This document shows, in pieces, positions 1-5,108 of a stretch of 5,108 nt of DNA. The stretch spans positions 1 through 5,108 of the forward strand of contig JAFAWJ010000542.1 of assembly GCA_019242065.1 (NCBI GenBank), written 5' to 3'. The notes below the pieces were generated by a model. The model saw only the letters and a list, made by a program, of their open reading frames with translations, was not told where the DNA came from and made no database searches. This stretch comes from Chloroflexota bacterium. Lineage in GTDB: Bacteria > Chloroflexota > UBA6077 > CF-72. Position 1 is the first letter of the stretch. Every line of letters starts with the position of its first letter. Position numbers and translations under genes: made by a program.

Positions 1-825
1 AAGCTGTTCTTCAAGGAGGACGTGCGGCCGGCGATGGCCGACCGCTGGCTGTACCCGCTGGCGCCGGGCATTTCGCTTGTCGCGGCGCTGGCCGTCTTTG
101 CCGTCATCCCCGTTGGGCCAACCATCACCATCGGCGGACGGTCGATCGACCTGATCATCCAGGACATGCCGGTGGCTGTCCTATATCTGATCGGCGCCAG
201 CTCGATTGGCGTGTACGGTGTGGTGCTCGGCGGCTGGTCTTCGGGCTCGAAGTATTCCCTGCTGGGCTCCCTGCGCGGCAGTGCCCAGGTGGTCTCGTAC
301 GAGCTGGCGCTCGGCCTGGCGCTGGTGGGCGTGGTCCTGGTCAGTGGCACGATGTCGGTGTCGCAGATCGTCGACCAGCAGGCCCACCTGGTGCCGTACG
401 TGATCCTGCAGCCGCTCGGCTTCCTGCTGTACTTCACGGCCGCGATCGCCGAAACCAATCGCGCGCCGTTCGACCTGCCTGAAGCGGAACAGGAGCTGGT
501 GGCCGGCTATCACACCGAGTACAGCGGCTTTCGATTCGCGCTGTATTACATCGCCGAGTACGTCAACCTGCTGACGGTCTCGGCGATTGCCGCGACGCTG
601 TTTCTGGGCGGCTGGCTCGGGCCGTTCAACCTGCTGAATGGCCCGTGGTGGCTGCTGATCAAGATGGCCATCTTTGCGTTCGTGTTCGTCTGGCTGCGGG
701 CGACCCTCCCGCGGCTGCGGTACGACCAGCTGATGCGACTGTGCTGGGGCCTGCTCTTGCCGCTCGGCCTGCTCAACGTGCTGGTGACCGCCATCCTGGT
801 GGTGTTCTTCTCGAGAGGCGTGTGA
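1..825 (+). CDS. nuoH: NADH-quinone oxidoreductase subunit H (NuoH/Nqo8/ND1), 5'-truncated by window edge
   Basis: NuoH is the membrane subunit that, with the peripheral arm, forms the quinone-binding chamber of complex I and links quinone reduction to the proton channels. The reading frame is already open at base 1 and begins with the family's KLFFKED motif. The GTG at 22 is therefore internal, and about 50-70 N-terminal residues lie outside the window. The 274 visible residues carry several family signatures (numbered from base 1): GSKYSLLGSLRGSAQ near residues 82-96, ETNRAPFDLPEAEQELV at 151-167 followed by AGYHTEYSGF, and WLRATLPRLRYDQLM near 231-245. The acidic residues of the quinone-site loop (E151, D158, E161, E163, E173) are all present. 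About seven hydrophobic membrane segments can be seen. The gene ends nine bases before nuoI and is in the same frame, so it heads the cluster seen here. Nothing suggests decay. Identification is very secure. Confidence 0.97.
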   Translation, partial: KLFFKEDVRPAMADRWLYPLAPGISLVAALAVFAVIPVGPTITIGGRSIDLIIQDMPVAVLYLIGASSIGVYGVVLGGWSSGSKYSLLGSLRGSAQVVSYELALGLALVGVVLVSGTMSVSQIVDQQAHLVPYVILQPLGFLLYFTAAIAETNRAPFDLPEAEQELVAGYHTEYSGFRFALYYIAEYVNLLTVSAIAATLFLGGWLGPFNLLNGPWWLLIKMAIFAFVFVWLRATLPRLRYDQLMRLCWGLLLPLGLLNVLVTAILVVFFSRGV

Positions 826-834
826 TCGACACTC

Positions 835-1419
835 ATGCTTGACGGAGTCCGCAATCTCGCACTCGGCTTCTGGACGGTGCTGCGGCACGTGTCACAGCCG
901 CCCACGACTATTCCGTACCCGGAGGTCAAACGCGAGCTGCCCGCCGCGTTTCGCGGTCGGCACCGTCTGTACCGCCACGAGGATGGCCTCGAGCGCTGCA
1001 TCGGCTGCGAGCTGTGCGCGGGCGCCTGTCCGTCGAGCGCCATCTACGTGCAGGCGGCCGACAACGATCCGGCGCACCCGTTGTCCACGGGCGAACGCTA
1101 CGCGGCGATCTATGAGATCAACATGATCCGCTGCATCTTCTGCGGCTACTGCGAAGAGGCCTGCCCGGTCGACGCGATTCGGCTCGGTCCCGAATACGAG
1201 CTGGCCGACTTCGACCGGCGCGATTTCGTGTACACGAAGGAAATGCTGCTGGATCCCGAGACGTACGCGCCGAAACGCCAGTATCACGCCGACGTGGACC
1301 AGAAGGATCCAGAGCTGCGCAGGGAGATCCCTGACGACGAGGACCTGGGCGAGGTCTACCGGCGCCACAGGCCGCTGAGCGCGCCCATCCCGCCGCGCGA
1401 CGACGCAGTCGATGGATAG
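835..1419 (+). CDS. nuoI: NADH-quinone oxidoreductase subunit I (NuoI/Nqo9/TYKY), 2x[4Fe-4S] protein
   Basis: NuoI is a ferredoxin-like subunit at the base of the peripheral arm. It carries clusters N6a and N6b, which pass electrons from the NuoG side to NuoB cluster N2 and then to quinone. The 194-residue protein has two complete CxxCxxCxxxCP motifs: C55, C58, C61, C65 and C100, C103, C106, C110. In this fold the last Cys of each motif ligates the opposite cluster. A short amphipathic N-terminus (residues 1-20) would lie on the membrane. The segment YELADFDRRDFVYTKEMLL (121-139) is typical of the family. The charged C-terminal tail (about 150-194) makes it slightly longer than the 180-residue E. 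coli protein. The ATG at 835 is the only plausible start, because the in-frame nuoH stop at 823-825 lies just upstream. The nearest purine-rich stretch (GAGAGG, 813-818) is too far from the ATG for an ideal ribosome site. The 3' end overlaps nuoJ by eight bases. Confidence 0.97.
   Translation: MLDGVRNLALGFWTVLRHVSQPPTTIPYPEVKRELPAAFRGRHRLYRHEDGLERCIGCELCAGACPSSAIYVQAADNDPAHPLSTGERYAAIYEINMIRCIFCGYCEEACPVDAIRLGPEYELADFDRRDFVYTKEMLLDPETYAPKRQYHADVDQKDPELRREIPDDEDLGEVYRRHRPLSAPIPPRDDAVDG
1412..1419 (+). promoter_or_regulatory. nuoI/nuoJ 8-base stop-start overlap
   Basis: The nuoJ ATG (1412-1414) precedes the nuoI TAG (1417-1419), and the two genes are in different frames. No convincing Shine-Dalgarno lies upstream of the ATG, so terminating nuoI ribosomes probably supply nuoJ initiation. 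The coupling itself is inferred. Confidence 0.7.
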
Positions 1420-1966
1420 TCTCTTCGTCCCGCTCCTCATCGGGTGTCTGGTCGCGCTGGCCTCGGCGTTGGGCGTGATCCTCGCCCGCCGGCCGGTGTA
1501 CGCCGCCGTCTTCTTGCTGCTGCACAGCCTCTCGCTGGCTGCCCTGTACGCGGTGATGTCCGCGGCGATGGTCGCCATCGGCCAGGTGATCATCTACTCG
1601 GGCGCCATCGTCGTCCTGTTTCTGTTCGTGGTCACCTTGCTACCGGCGGGTGGCGCCGAGCTCAGGCTCGTCGGCGGCCGCCTGGCAGCCGCGTGTGTCG
1701 CCGGCGCCGCCGTCCTGATCGCCCTCGCCGCGTCGCTGCTGATCGGCGCCGTCCCACTCGCCCCCGCCACGCCCGGCGACATGAGCGTCGTCGCCGTCGG
1801 CCACTCGCTGTTCAGCACCTTGCTCACCGCCTTCGAGCTCACCGCGCCGCTGCTGCTGACCGCCGTGGTCGGCGCGGTGGTGATCTGGCGGCGACACGAG
1901 CCTCGCCCGCGCACCGCGCAGCCGGTCAGGGTCAGCGAGCCGCGTCGGCTGGTGATGCACCGATGA
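1412..1966 (+). CDS. nuoJ: NADH-quinone oxidoreductase subunit J (NuoJ/Nqo10/ND6)
   Basis: NuoJ is a five-helix membrane subunit next to NuoK and NuoH. Its third helix contains the pi-bulge thought to take part in coupling quinone chemistry to proton transfer. The 184-residue product has the family core GQVIIYSGAIVVLFLFVVTL at residues 57-76, with Y62 at the conserved Tyr of the VYAGA motif. It also has the C-terminal helix TAFELTAPLLLTAVVGAVVI at 139-158. Five hydrophobic segments are visible (about 5-25, 30-52, 55-78, 89-114 and 134-159), followed by an Arg/Pro-rich tail (160-184). The family is weakly conserved, and the call rests on the third helix plus position between nuoI and nuoK. The ATG at 1412 lies inside nuoI and has no obvious Shine-Dalgarno, so translation is probably coupled to nuoI. 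Confidence 0.95.
   Translation: MDSLFVPLLIGCLVALASALGVILARRPVYAAVFLLLHSLSLAALYAVMSAAMVAIGQVIIYSGAIVVLFLFVVTLLPAGGAELRLVGGRLAAACVAGAAVLIALAASLLIGAVPLAPATPGDMSVVAVGHSLFSTLLTAFELTAPLLLTAVVGAVVIWRRHEPRPRTAQPVRVSEPRRLVMHR
1963..1966 (+). promoter_or_regulatory. nuoJ/nuoK ATGA overlap
   Basis: The nuoK ATG and the nuoJ TGA share ATGA. This is a classic termination-reinitiation junction that would keep the J and K subunits at matched levels. The upstream sequence is only weakly purine-rich (GGTGATG). Confidence 0.75.
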
Positions 1967-2265
1967 GCTCGGAGAGCCTCGTCCTGGGCACGAGCGCCGC
2001 CCTGTTCGCCATCGGCGCCACGGGCGCGCTGATGCACCGCCACCCGGTGTCGATGTTGATGGCCATCGAGATCATGCTCAACTCGGCCAACCTGGTGATC
2101 GTGCTGGCAGCGCGCGTCTACGGCGGCGCCGACGCCGAGTCAGCGGCGCTGCTGGTCCTGGTCCTGGCCGCCGCCGAAGCGGTCATCGGTCTCGCCCTGG
2201 CGCTCGCCCTGTTCCGACGTCGGCCTGCGCCAGATGTCGACGACGCCGCGGAGCTGCACGGATGA
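1963..2265 (+). CDS. nuoK: NADH-quinone oxidoreductase subunit K (NuoK/Nqo11/ND4L)
   Basis: NuoK is a three-helix membrane subunit that forms, with NuoJ and NuoN, the proton path nearest the quinone site. The 100-residue product is the standard length. Its two key membrane glutamates fall exactly at the E. coli numbers: E36 in MLMAIEIMLNSANLV (31-45) and E72 in AAAEAVIGLALAL (69-81). The N40 and S41 region of the second helix is also family-like. Three hydrophobic helices are visible, at about 5-23, 29-50 and 60-83, followed by a short polar tail with three arginines (85-87). The open frame extends upstream to at least 1444, but that part is a shadow of nuoJ. The ATG at 1963 matches the family N-terminus and shares the ATGA with the nuoJ stop. 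Its intact glutamates contrast with the altered residues in NuoL and NuoN. Confidence 0.97.
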   Translation: MSSESLVLGTSAALFAIGATGALMHRHPVSMLMAIEIMLNSANLVIVLAARVYGGADAESAALLVLVLAAAEAVIGLALALALFRRRPAPDVDDAAELHG

Positions 2266-2267
2266 TG
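2262..2267 (+). promoter_or_regulatory. nuoK/nuoL ATGATG overlap with two possible starts
   Basis: The nuoK stop TGA (2263-2265) lies between two consecutive in-frame ATG codons for nuoL (2262 and 2265). Either start would be coupled to nuoK termination. The two differ by a single methionine, so the choice has no functional weight. Confidence 0.7.
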
Positions 2268-3977
2268 CCCCTCCTGGCCTGGGCGTGGGTCTTCACCTTG
2301 CCAGGCCTGCTGCTGACGGCCTTCGGCGTCCCGAGCCAGCGCAAGCACGCCGGCTACGCCAGTCTCGCCGGACCAGTCGTCCTGCTGATCGTGGCGGTCG
2401 TGGCCCTGGTCCAGGGTGGCGTATATGCGGTCACGTTCCCCAACTGGCTGCCGTTCCTGCCTGACGGCGCGTTCGAAACCCTGGCCGACACCCTGAGCGC
2501 CCTGATGCTGGCCATCGTCGGCTTCGTCGCGACGCTGGTCTACATTTACTCGCTCGGCTATATGGCCGACGATCCCAGCCGCCGCCGGTTCTTCGTGTTC
2601 CTGGATGTGTTCGTCGCCAGCATGGGCCTGCTGGTGCTCGCCGGCAACCTGGCGGTGCTGCTGATCGGCTGGACGGGCGTTGGCATTTCGAGCTTCCTGC
2701 TGATCACGTTCTGGCGCGACAAGCAAGGCACGCTCGGCGCCGGCCTGCAGGCCCTGGCGGCCAACGCCGTCGGCGATGGCGCACTGCTGTTGGCCGCCTC
2801 GACGGTGCCGAAGGGCTGCGGAACGCTGGTGACCCTGAGCACGCCGCAGTGCACGAGCGGCGTGGGCGGCGCCGAGTTCATCGCGCTGCTGCTGTTCGTG
2901 GCGGCCGCCGCCAAATCAGCCCAGGGGCCGCTGTACTTCTGGTTGCCCAACGCCATGGCGGGCCCGACGCCGATCAGCGCCCTGATCCACGCCGCGACCA
3001 TGGTCGCCGCCGGCGTGTACCTGCTGGTCCGCACGAACGCGCTGCTGGCCATCGCGCCCGAGGTCAGCCTGTGGATCGCCATCATCGGCGTCGCGACGGC
3101 GATCGGCGCCAGCCTGGCGGCGCTGTTCCAGTCGAACTTCAAGAAGGGCATCGCCTTTTCGACGGTCGCGCAGTTGGGGTATATGTTCGCCGCCGTGGGT
3201 GTGGGGGCGTCCTTTGCTGGCCTGTTCCACCTGTTCACGCACGGCTCGTTCAAAGCGCTGCTGTTCCTGGCCGCCGGCATCGTCATCCACGGCGCCAGCG
3301 GACACGAGGAGCTCGTCGACCTGCGCGGACTGGGCCGCTTCTTTCCGTTCAGCCGCTGGGGCTTTCTCATTGGCTCGCTGGCGCTGATCGGCACACCCCT
3401 GGTCACCGCAGGCGCCTTCAGCAAGGACGACGTGGTCGAGTCGGTGATCGCCGCGCAGCCGGTCCTGGGTTGGCTGCTCGTGCTGGCGGTGGCGCTGACG
3501 GGTGCGTACATCGGGCGGCTGTTCGCCATCGTGTATATGGCGCCAGCCGACGATCCGCACGCGGTGCACCACGACCACAGTGCCGAGCGCCCCATGAACT
3601 GGTCGCTTGTGCCCCTGATGATTGGCTCGATTGTCCTGGGCTGGGCCGGGTACTGGCTGGCGCCCGCGCTGGCCGGACCGCTGGGCGGCGTGCAGAACCC
3701 GCCGCCGCCGTTGACGCTGGTGGGCGGCGTGGCCTTCATCCTGGGCGCGGTGGGCTTCCTGGCGGCGGCGTGGTACGTGCTGCGGCCGCAGATGGTGCTG
3801 CCCGCGACGATCACCTCCTATCGCCCTGACCGCTGGGTGCGCGTGATCGCCGAAGGTGGGTACGCCGCGGCAGCGGCCGTCGCCCGTGTACAGACGGGGC
3901 TGCTGGCGACCTACGCCTTTGCCACGCTGGTGACCGTCGCGGTCGTCTTGCTGGTACGCGTGGGCCTGGTCCGATGA
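2262..3977 (+). CDS. nuoL: NADH-quinone oxidoreductase subunit L (NuoL/Nqo12/ND5), short C-terminal lateral helix, atypical TM5
   Basis: NuoL is the antiporter-like proton-channel subunit at the far tip of the membrane arm. The 571-residue product is NuoL rather than NuoM or NuoN: KSAQGPLYFWLPNAMAGPTP runs from 218, followed by SALIHAATMVAAGVYL (239-254), then FSTVAQLGYMF (299-309), HLFTHGSFKALLFLAAG (323-339) and TPLVTAGAFSKDD (378-390). Retained key residues, with E. coli equivalents from memory, are D172 (D178), K218 (K229), H243 (H254), K331 (K342) and K388 (K399). Changed are T138 in GWTGVG, where the TM5 glutamate (E144) normally sits, and A169 in NAVGD, where Arg (R175) is usual. E. 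coli NuoL is about 613 residues, and the deficit is mainly C-terminal: only about 35 residues separate the WYVLRP end of TM15 from the last membrane helix (about 546-568), against about 70 in E. coli. ATG codons at 2262 and 2265 could both serve as start; the first overlaps the nuoK stop. Confidence 0.95.
   Translation: MMPLLAWAWVFTLPGLLLTAFGVPSQRKHAGYASLAGPVVLLIVAVVALVQGGVYAVTFPNWLPFLPDGAFETLADTLSALMLAIVGFVATLVYIYSLGYMADDPSRRRFFVFLDVFVASMGLLVLAGNLAVLLIGWTGVGISSFLLITFWRDKQGTLGAGLQALAANAVGDGALLLAASTVPKGCGTLVTLSTPQCTSGVGGAEFIALLLFVAAAAKSAQGPLYFWLPNAMAGPTPISALIHAATMVAAGVYLLVRTNALLAIAPEVSLWIAIIGVATAIGASLAALFQSNFKKGIAFSTVAQLGYMFAAVGVGASFAGLFHLFTHGSFKALLFLAAGIVIHGASGHEELVDLRGLGRFFPFSRWGFLIGSLALIGTPLVTAGAFSKDDVVESVIAAQPVLGWLLVLAVALTGAYIGRLFAIVYMAPADDPHAVHHDHSAERPMNWSLVPLMIGSIVLGWAGYWLAPALAGPLGGVQNPPPPLTLVGGVAFILGAVGFLAAAWYVLRPQMVLPATITSYRPDRWVRVIAEGGYAAAAAVARVQTGLLATYAFATLVTVAVVLLVRVGLVR
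3786..3896 (+). other. NuoL lateral helix (HL) region, strongly shortened
   Basis: This encodes NuoL residues 509-545, between the last helix of the antiporter-like core and the C-terminal anchor helix. In ordinary complex I this stretch forms the long amphipathic helix HL, which runs along NuoM and NuoN. Here it begins with a Pro-containing linker (P514, P522), and only about 21 residues (R524 to Q544, bases 3831-3893) look like a continuous amphipathic helix. At 1.5 angstroms per residue that is about 32 angstroms, close to the width of one antiporter subunit rather than two. The aromatic/acidic block containing the family's WLYD-like motif is missing. The frame is continuous with neighbouring codon use, so this looks like a true short form and not a frameshift. 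Confidence 0.75.
3974..3977 (+). promoter_or_regulatory. nuoL/nuoN ATGA overlap at the site where nuoM is expected
   Basis: The nuoN ATG and the nuoL TGA share ATGA, so the two genes are abutted with no spacer and no remnant of nuoM. A junction this precise looks like an established operon arrangement, not an assembly gap or recent deletion scar. Confidence 0.75.
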
Positions 3978-5108
3978 CGCCGGCCTATCTGGCCATCGTG
4001 GCGCTGGTCGCCGGCGCGGTGGTGCTCCTGCTGCTGGTCGGCCGCCTGTCGGCGCACCCGCGCGCGATCGCCTACACGGGGCTGGTGTTTGCCATCATCG
4101 CGGCGTTCTTCGGCTGGCAGGCGCCGCAACCCGTCGCCCTGGCGGTCATCACCTTGAGCGTGGCGTGCGGTATCGGCTTGCTGTTGATTCCGGTGCTCGA
4201 GCCGGCGGTACCCATGCACATCGCGGAGGCGGCTGCCGTCCTGCTGCTGGGGACCGCGGGTGCGATCGGTCTGGCAAACGCCTCGAACCTGTTGGAAGCA
4301 GTGGTCGGCCTGGAAACCCTCGCGCTCGCCGCCGTGACGCTGGTGGCGCTGGGCGCGGCGGAGCGCTCGGTCGAAGCCGCCTTCAAGTACATCGTGCTCG
4401 GCGCCATCTCGCTGGCTGGTCTGCTGTATGGCCTGGGCCTCGTGTACCTGGGCACCGGCTCGCTGGCGTTCCCGACCGCGGCGCAGATTGGCGCCAATCC
4501 ACTGACGCTGGCCGGGATCGTGCTCGTCGGACTGGGCTTTGCCTTCGAGCTGGCACTGGTGCCCTTACACTGGGGGGCGCTCGACGCGTATACCGCCGCT
4601 GCGCCGGGACTGGCTGGCTTCGTCATGAGCGCCAGCAAACTGGCGGCGGCGTTTGCCCTGGGACGCCTGGTTACCGCGGCTGGCGCCGAGACCAGCCAGT
4701 TGCTGATCTGGGGCGGCTCGCTCACGATCCTGTGGGGCACTTTTTGTGCGTTGTCGCAGGCGCCGGATCTACGGCGCATGCTCGCGTACTCGGCCGTGAC
4801 GCAGGCGGGGTTCATCGGGCTGGCGCTCGGATCAGGACCCAATGGTCCGACGACGGCGGGCTTCTACGCGGCGGCGTACGCGAGCATGGCGATGCTGGTC
4901 TTCGCCGGGCTGGCGGCGACGCCCGCGATCACCGACCTGGTGGGACTGACGGACGTCGAGGCGCTGCCGGATTTGCGATCGCTGGACCGTCTGCGCGCCC
5001 TGGCGGTAAGCATTGGTTTGTTGTCGCTCGCGGGGATTCCGCCGTTGCCCGGCTTCTGGGCGAAGCTGGCGGTGCTGGTCGTGGCCTGGCAGTCGGCCGG
5101 CTGGCTGC
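3974..5108 (+). CDS. nuoN: NADH-quinone oxidoreductase subunit N (NuoN/Nqo14/ND2), divergent, 3'-truncated by window edge
   Basis: NuoN is the antiporter-like subunit that normally sits between NuoM and NuoK. The frame is open from the ATG at 3974 to the window end (378 residues). By comparison with Thermus Nqo14 (about 427 residues), roughly 50 residues are missing. NuoN rather than NuoM is indicated by EAAFKYIVLGAISLAGLLYG (134-153) and a following GTGS, by GLE with E114 in TM5, by VPLHW (196-200), by SASKLAAAFAL (219-229, K222), by DLRRMLAYSAVTQAGF (265-280), and by LAGIPPLPGFWAKL (352-365, K364). It is clearly divergent. E192 (in FAFELALVP) replaces the TM7 lysine (E. coli K217). The usual W-PDVYxGAP motif reads WGALDAYTAAAP (200-211). 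Q277 stands where the family often has His. The NLGAF-like stretch near 303-310 is also lost. The start overlaps the nuoL stop by four bases, in the place where nuoM would be expected. Translation is probably coupled to nuoL. Confidence 0.88.
   Translation, partial: MTPAYLAIVALVAGAVVLLLLVGRLSAHPRAIAYTGLVFAIIAAFFGWQAPQPVALAVITLSVACGIGLLLIPVLEPAVPMHIAEAAAVLLLGTAGAIGLANASNLLEAVVGLETLALAAVTLVALGAAERSVEAAFKYIVLGAISLAGLLYGLGLVYLGTGSLAFPTAAQIGANPLTLAGIVLVGLGFAFELALVPLHWGALDAYTAAAPGLAGFVMSASKLAAAFALGRLVTAAGAETSQLLIWGGSLTILWGTFCALSQAPDLRRMLAYSAVTQAGFIGLALGSGPNGPTTAGFYAAAYASMAMLVFAGLAATPAITDLVGLTDVEALPDLRSLDRLRALAVSIGLLSLAGIPPLPGFWAKLAVLVVAWQSAGWL

Noticed and set aside
22..24. GTG as the start of nuoH
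   Set aside because: The frame is open to base 1 and encodes the conserved KLFFKED motif just upstream, so the true start lies outside the window.
1444..1962. Upstream extension of the nuoK reading frame, possibly a fused or longer NuoK
   Set aside because: The extension is an Arg-rich out-of-frame reading of nuoJ. NuoK family length and N-terminus fit the ATG at 1963.
3540..3594. His-rich stretch in NuoL (DPHAVHHDHS) as a metal-binding site
   Set aside because: His-rich linkers between the late NuoL helices are common in the family, so it is not notable without further evidence.
2558..3814. Long open frame of 418 codons on the - strand opposite nuoL
   Set aside because: It lies wholly antisense to a confidently identified nuoL. 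Its translation is low-complexity and rich in Ala, Pro, Ser, Thr and Arg, as expected from high-GC antisense shadows.
2849..3829. 326-codon + strand frame inside nuoL
   Set aside because: It is an out-of-frame reading of nuoL rich in Arg, Gly and Ala, with no hydrophobic segments or motifs. The nuoL frame carries every conserved motif through this region.
4072..4842. Open frame of 256 codons on the - strand opposite nuoN
   Set aside because: It is a shadow of nuoN: Ala/Ser/Pro-rich, with no domain-like pattern and no start context.
3974..5108. That the last gene might be nuoM and not nuoN
   Set aside because: The EAAFKYIVLGA...LLYG motif, GTGS and SASKLAAAF are NuoN-type. The NuoM hallmarks (HTWLPDAH, EAPT and the KFFLYTLAGS-like helix) are absent.

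Overview
The window lies entirely within a respiratory complex I (proton-translocating NADH:quinone oxidoreductase, Nuo/Nqo) operon. All genes are on the + strand and tightly packed, and the sequence has a high G+C content, by eye about two thirds. Genes in order: the 3' part of nuoH (1-825, entering from the left), nuoI (835-1419), nuoJ (1412-1966), nuoK (1963-2265), nuoL (2262-3977) and a nuoN-type gene (3974-5108, running off the right edge). There is no intergenic stretch longer than 9 bases. I see no tRNA, rRNA, mobile element, CRISPR array, promoter or terminator. The gene order, the high G+C and the NuoI ferredoxin-domain wording suggest a high-GC bacterium of the Actinomycetota/Chloroflexota type, possibly an uncultured soil or water lineage. 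That placement is a weak inference.

NuoH, NuoI, NuoJ and NuoK form the quinone-reducing junction and the start of the membrane arm, and they look orthodox. NuoH keeps its acidic quinone-site loop, NuoI keeps all eight cysteines for two [4Fe-4S] clusters, and NuoK keeps both membrane glutamates. NuoL and NuoN are antiporter-like proton-channel subunits and form the distal arm.

The distal arm is unusual in three ways. (1) nuoM, which normally lies between nuoL and nuoN, is absent: nuoL runs straight into nuoN with a 4-base ATGA overlap. (2) The C-terminal lateral helix (HL) region of NuoL, which normally braces NuoM and NuoN, is only about half its usual length. This is what one would expect if one antiporter subunit were missing from the assembled complex. 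(3) The conserved TM5-Glu/TM7-Lys pair is broken in both remaining subunits, in complementary ways: NuoL has Thr instead of Glu, and NuoN has Glu instead of Lys. Together these suggest a shortened, possibly 'M-less' complex I with altered pumping stoichiometry. The main caveat is that nuoM could lie downstream of nuoN or elsewhere in the genome, outside this window.
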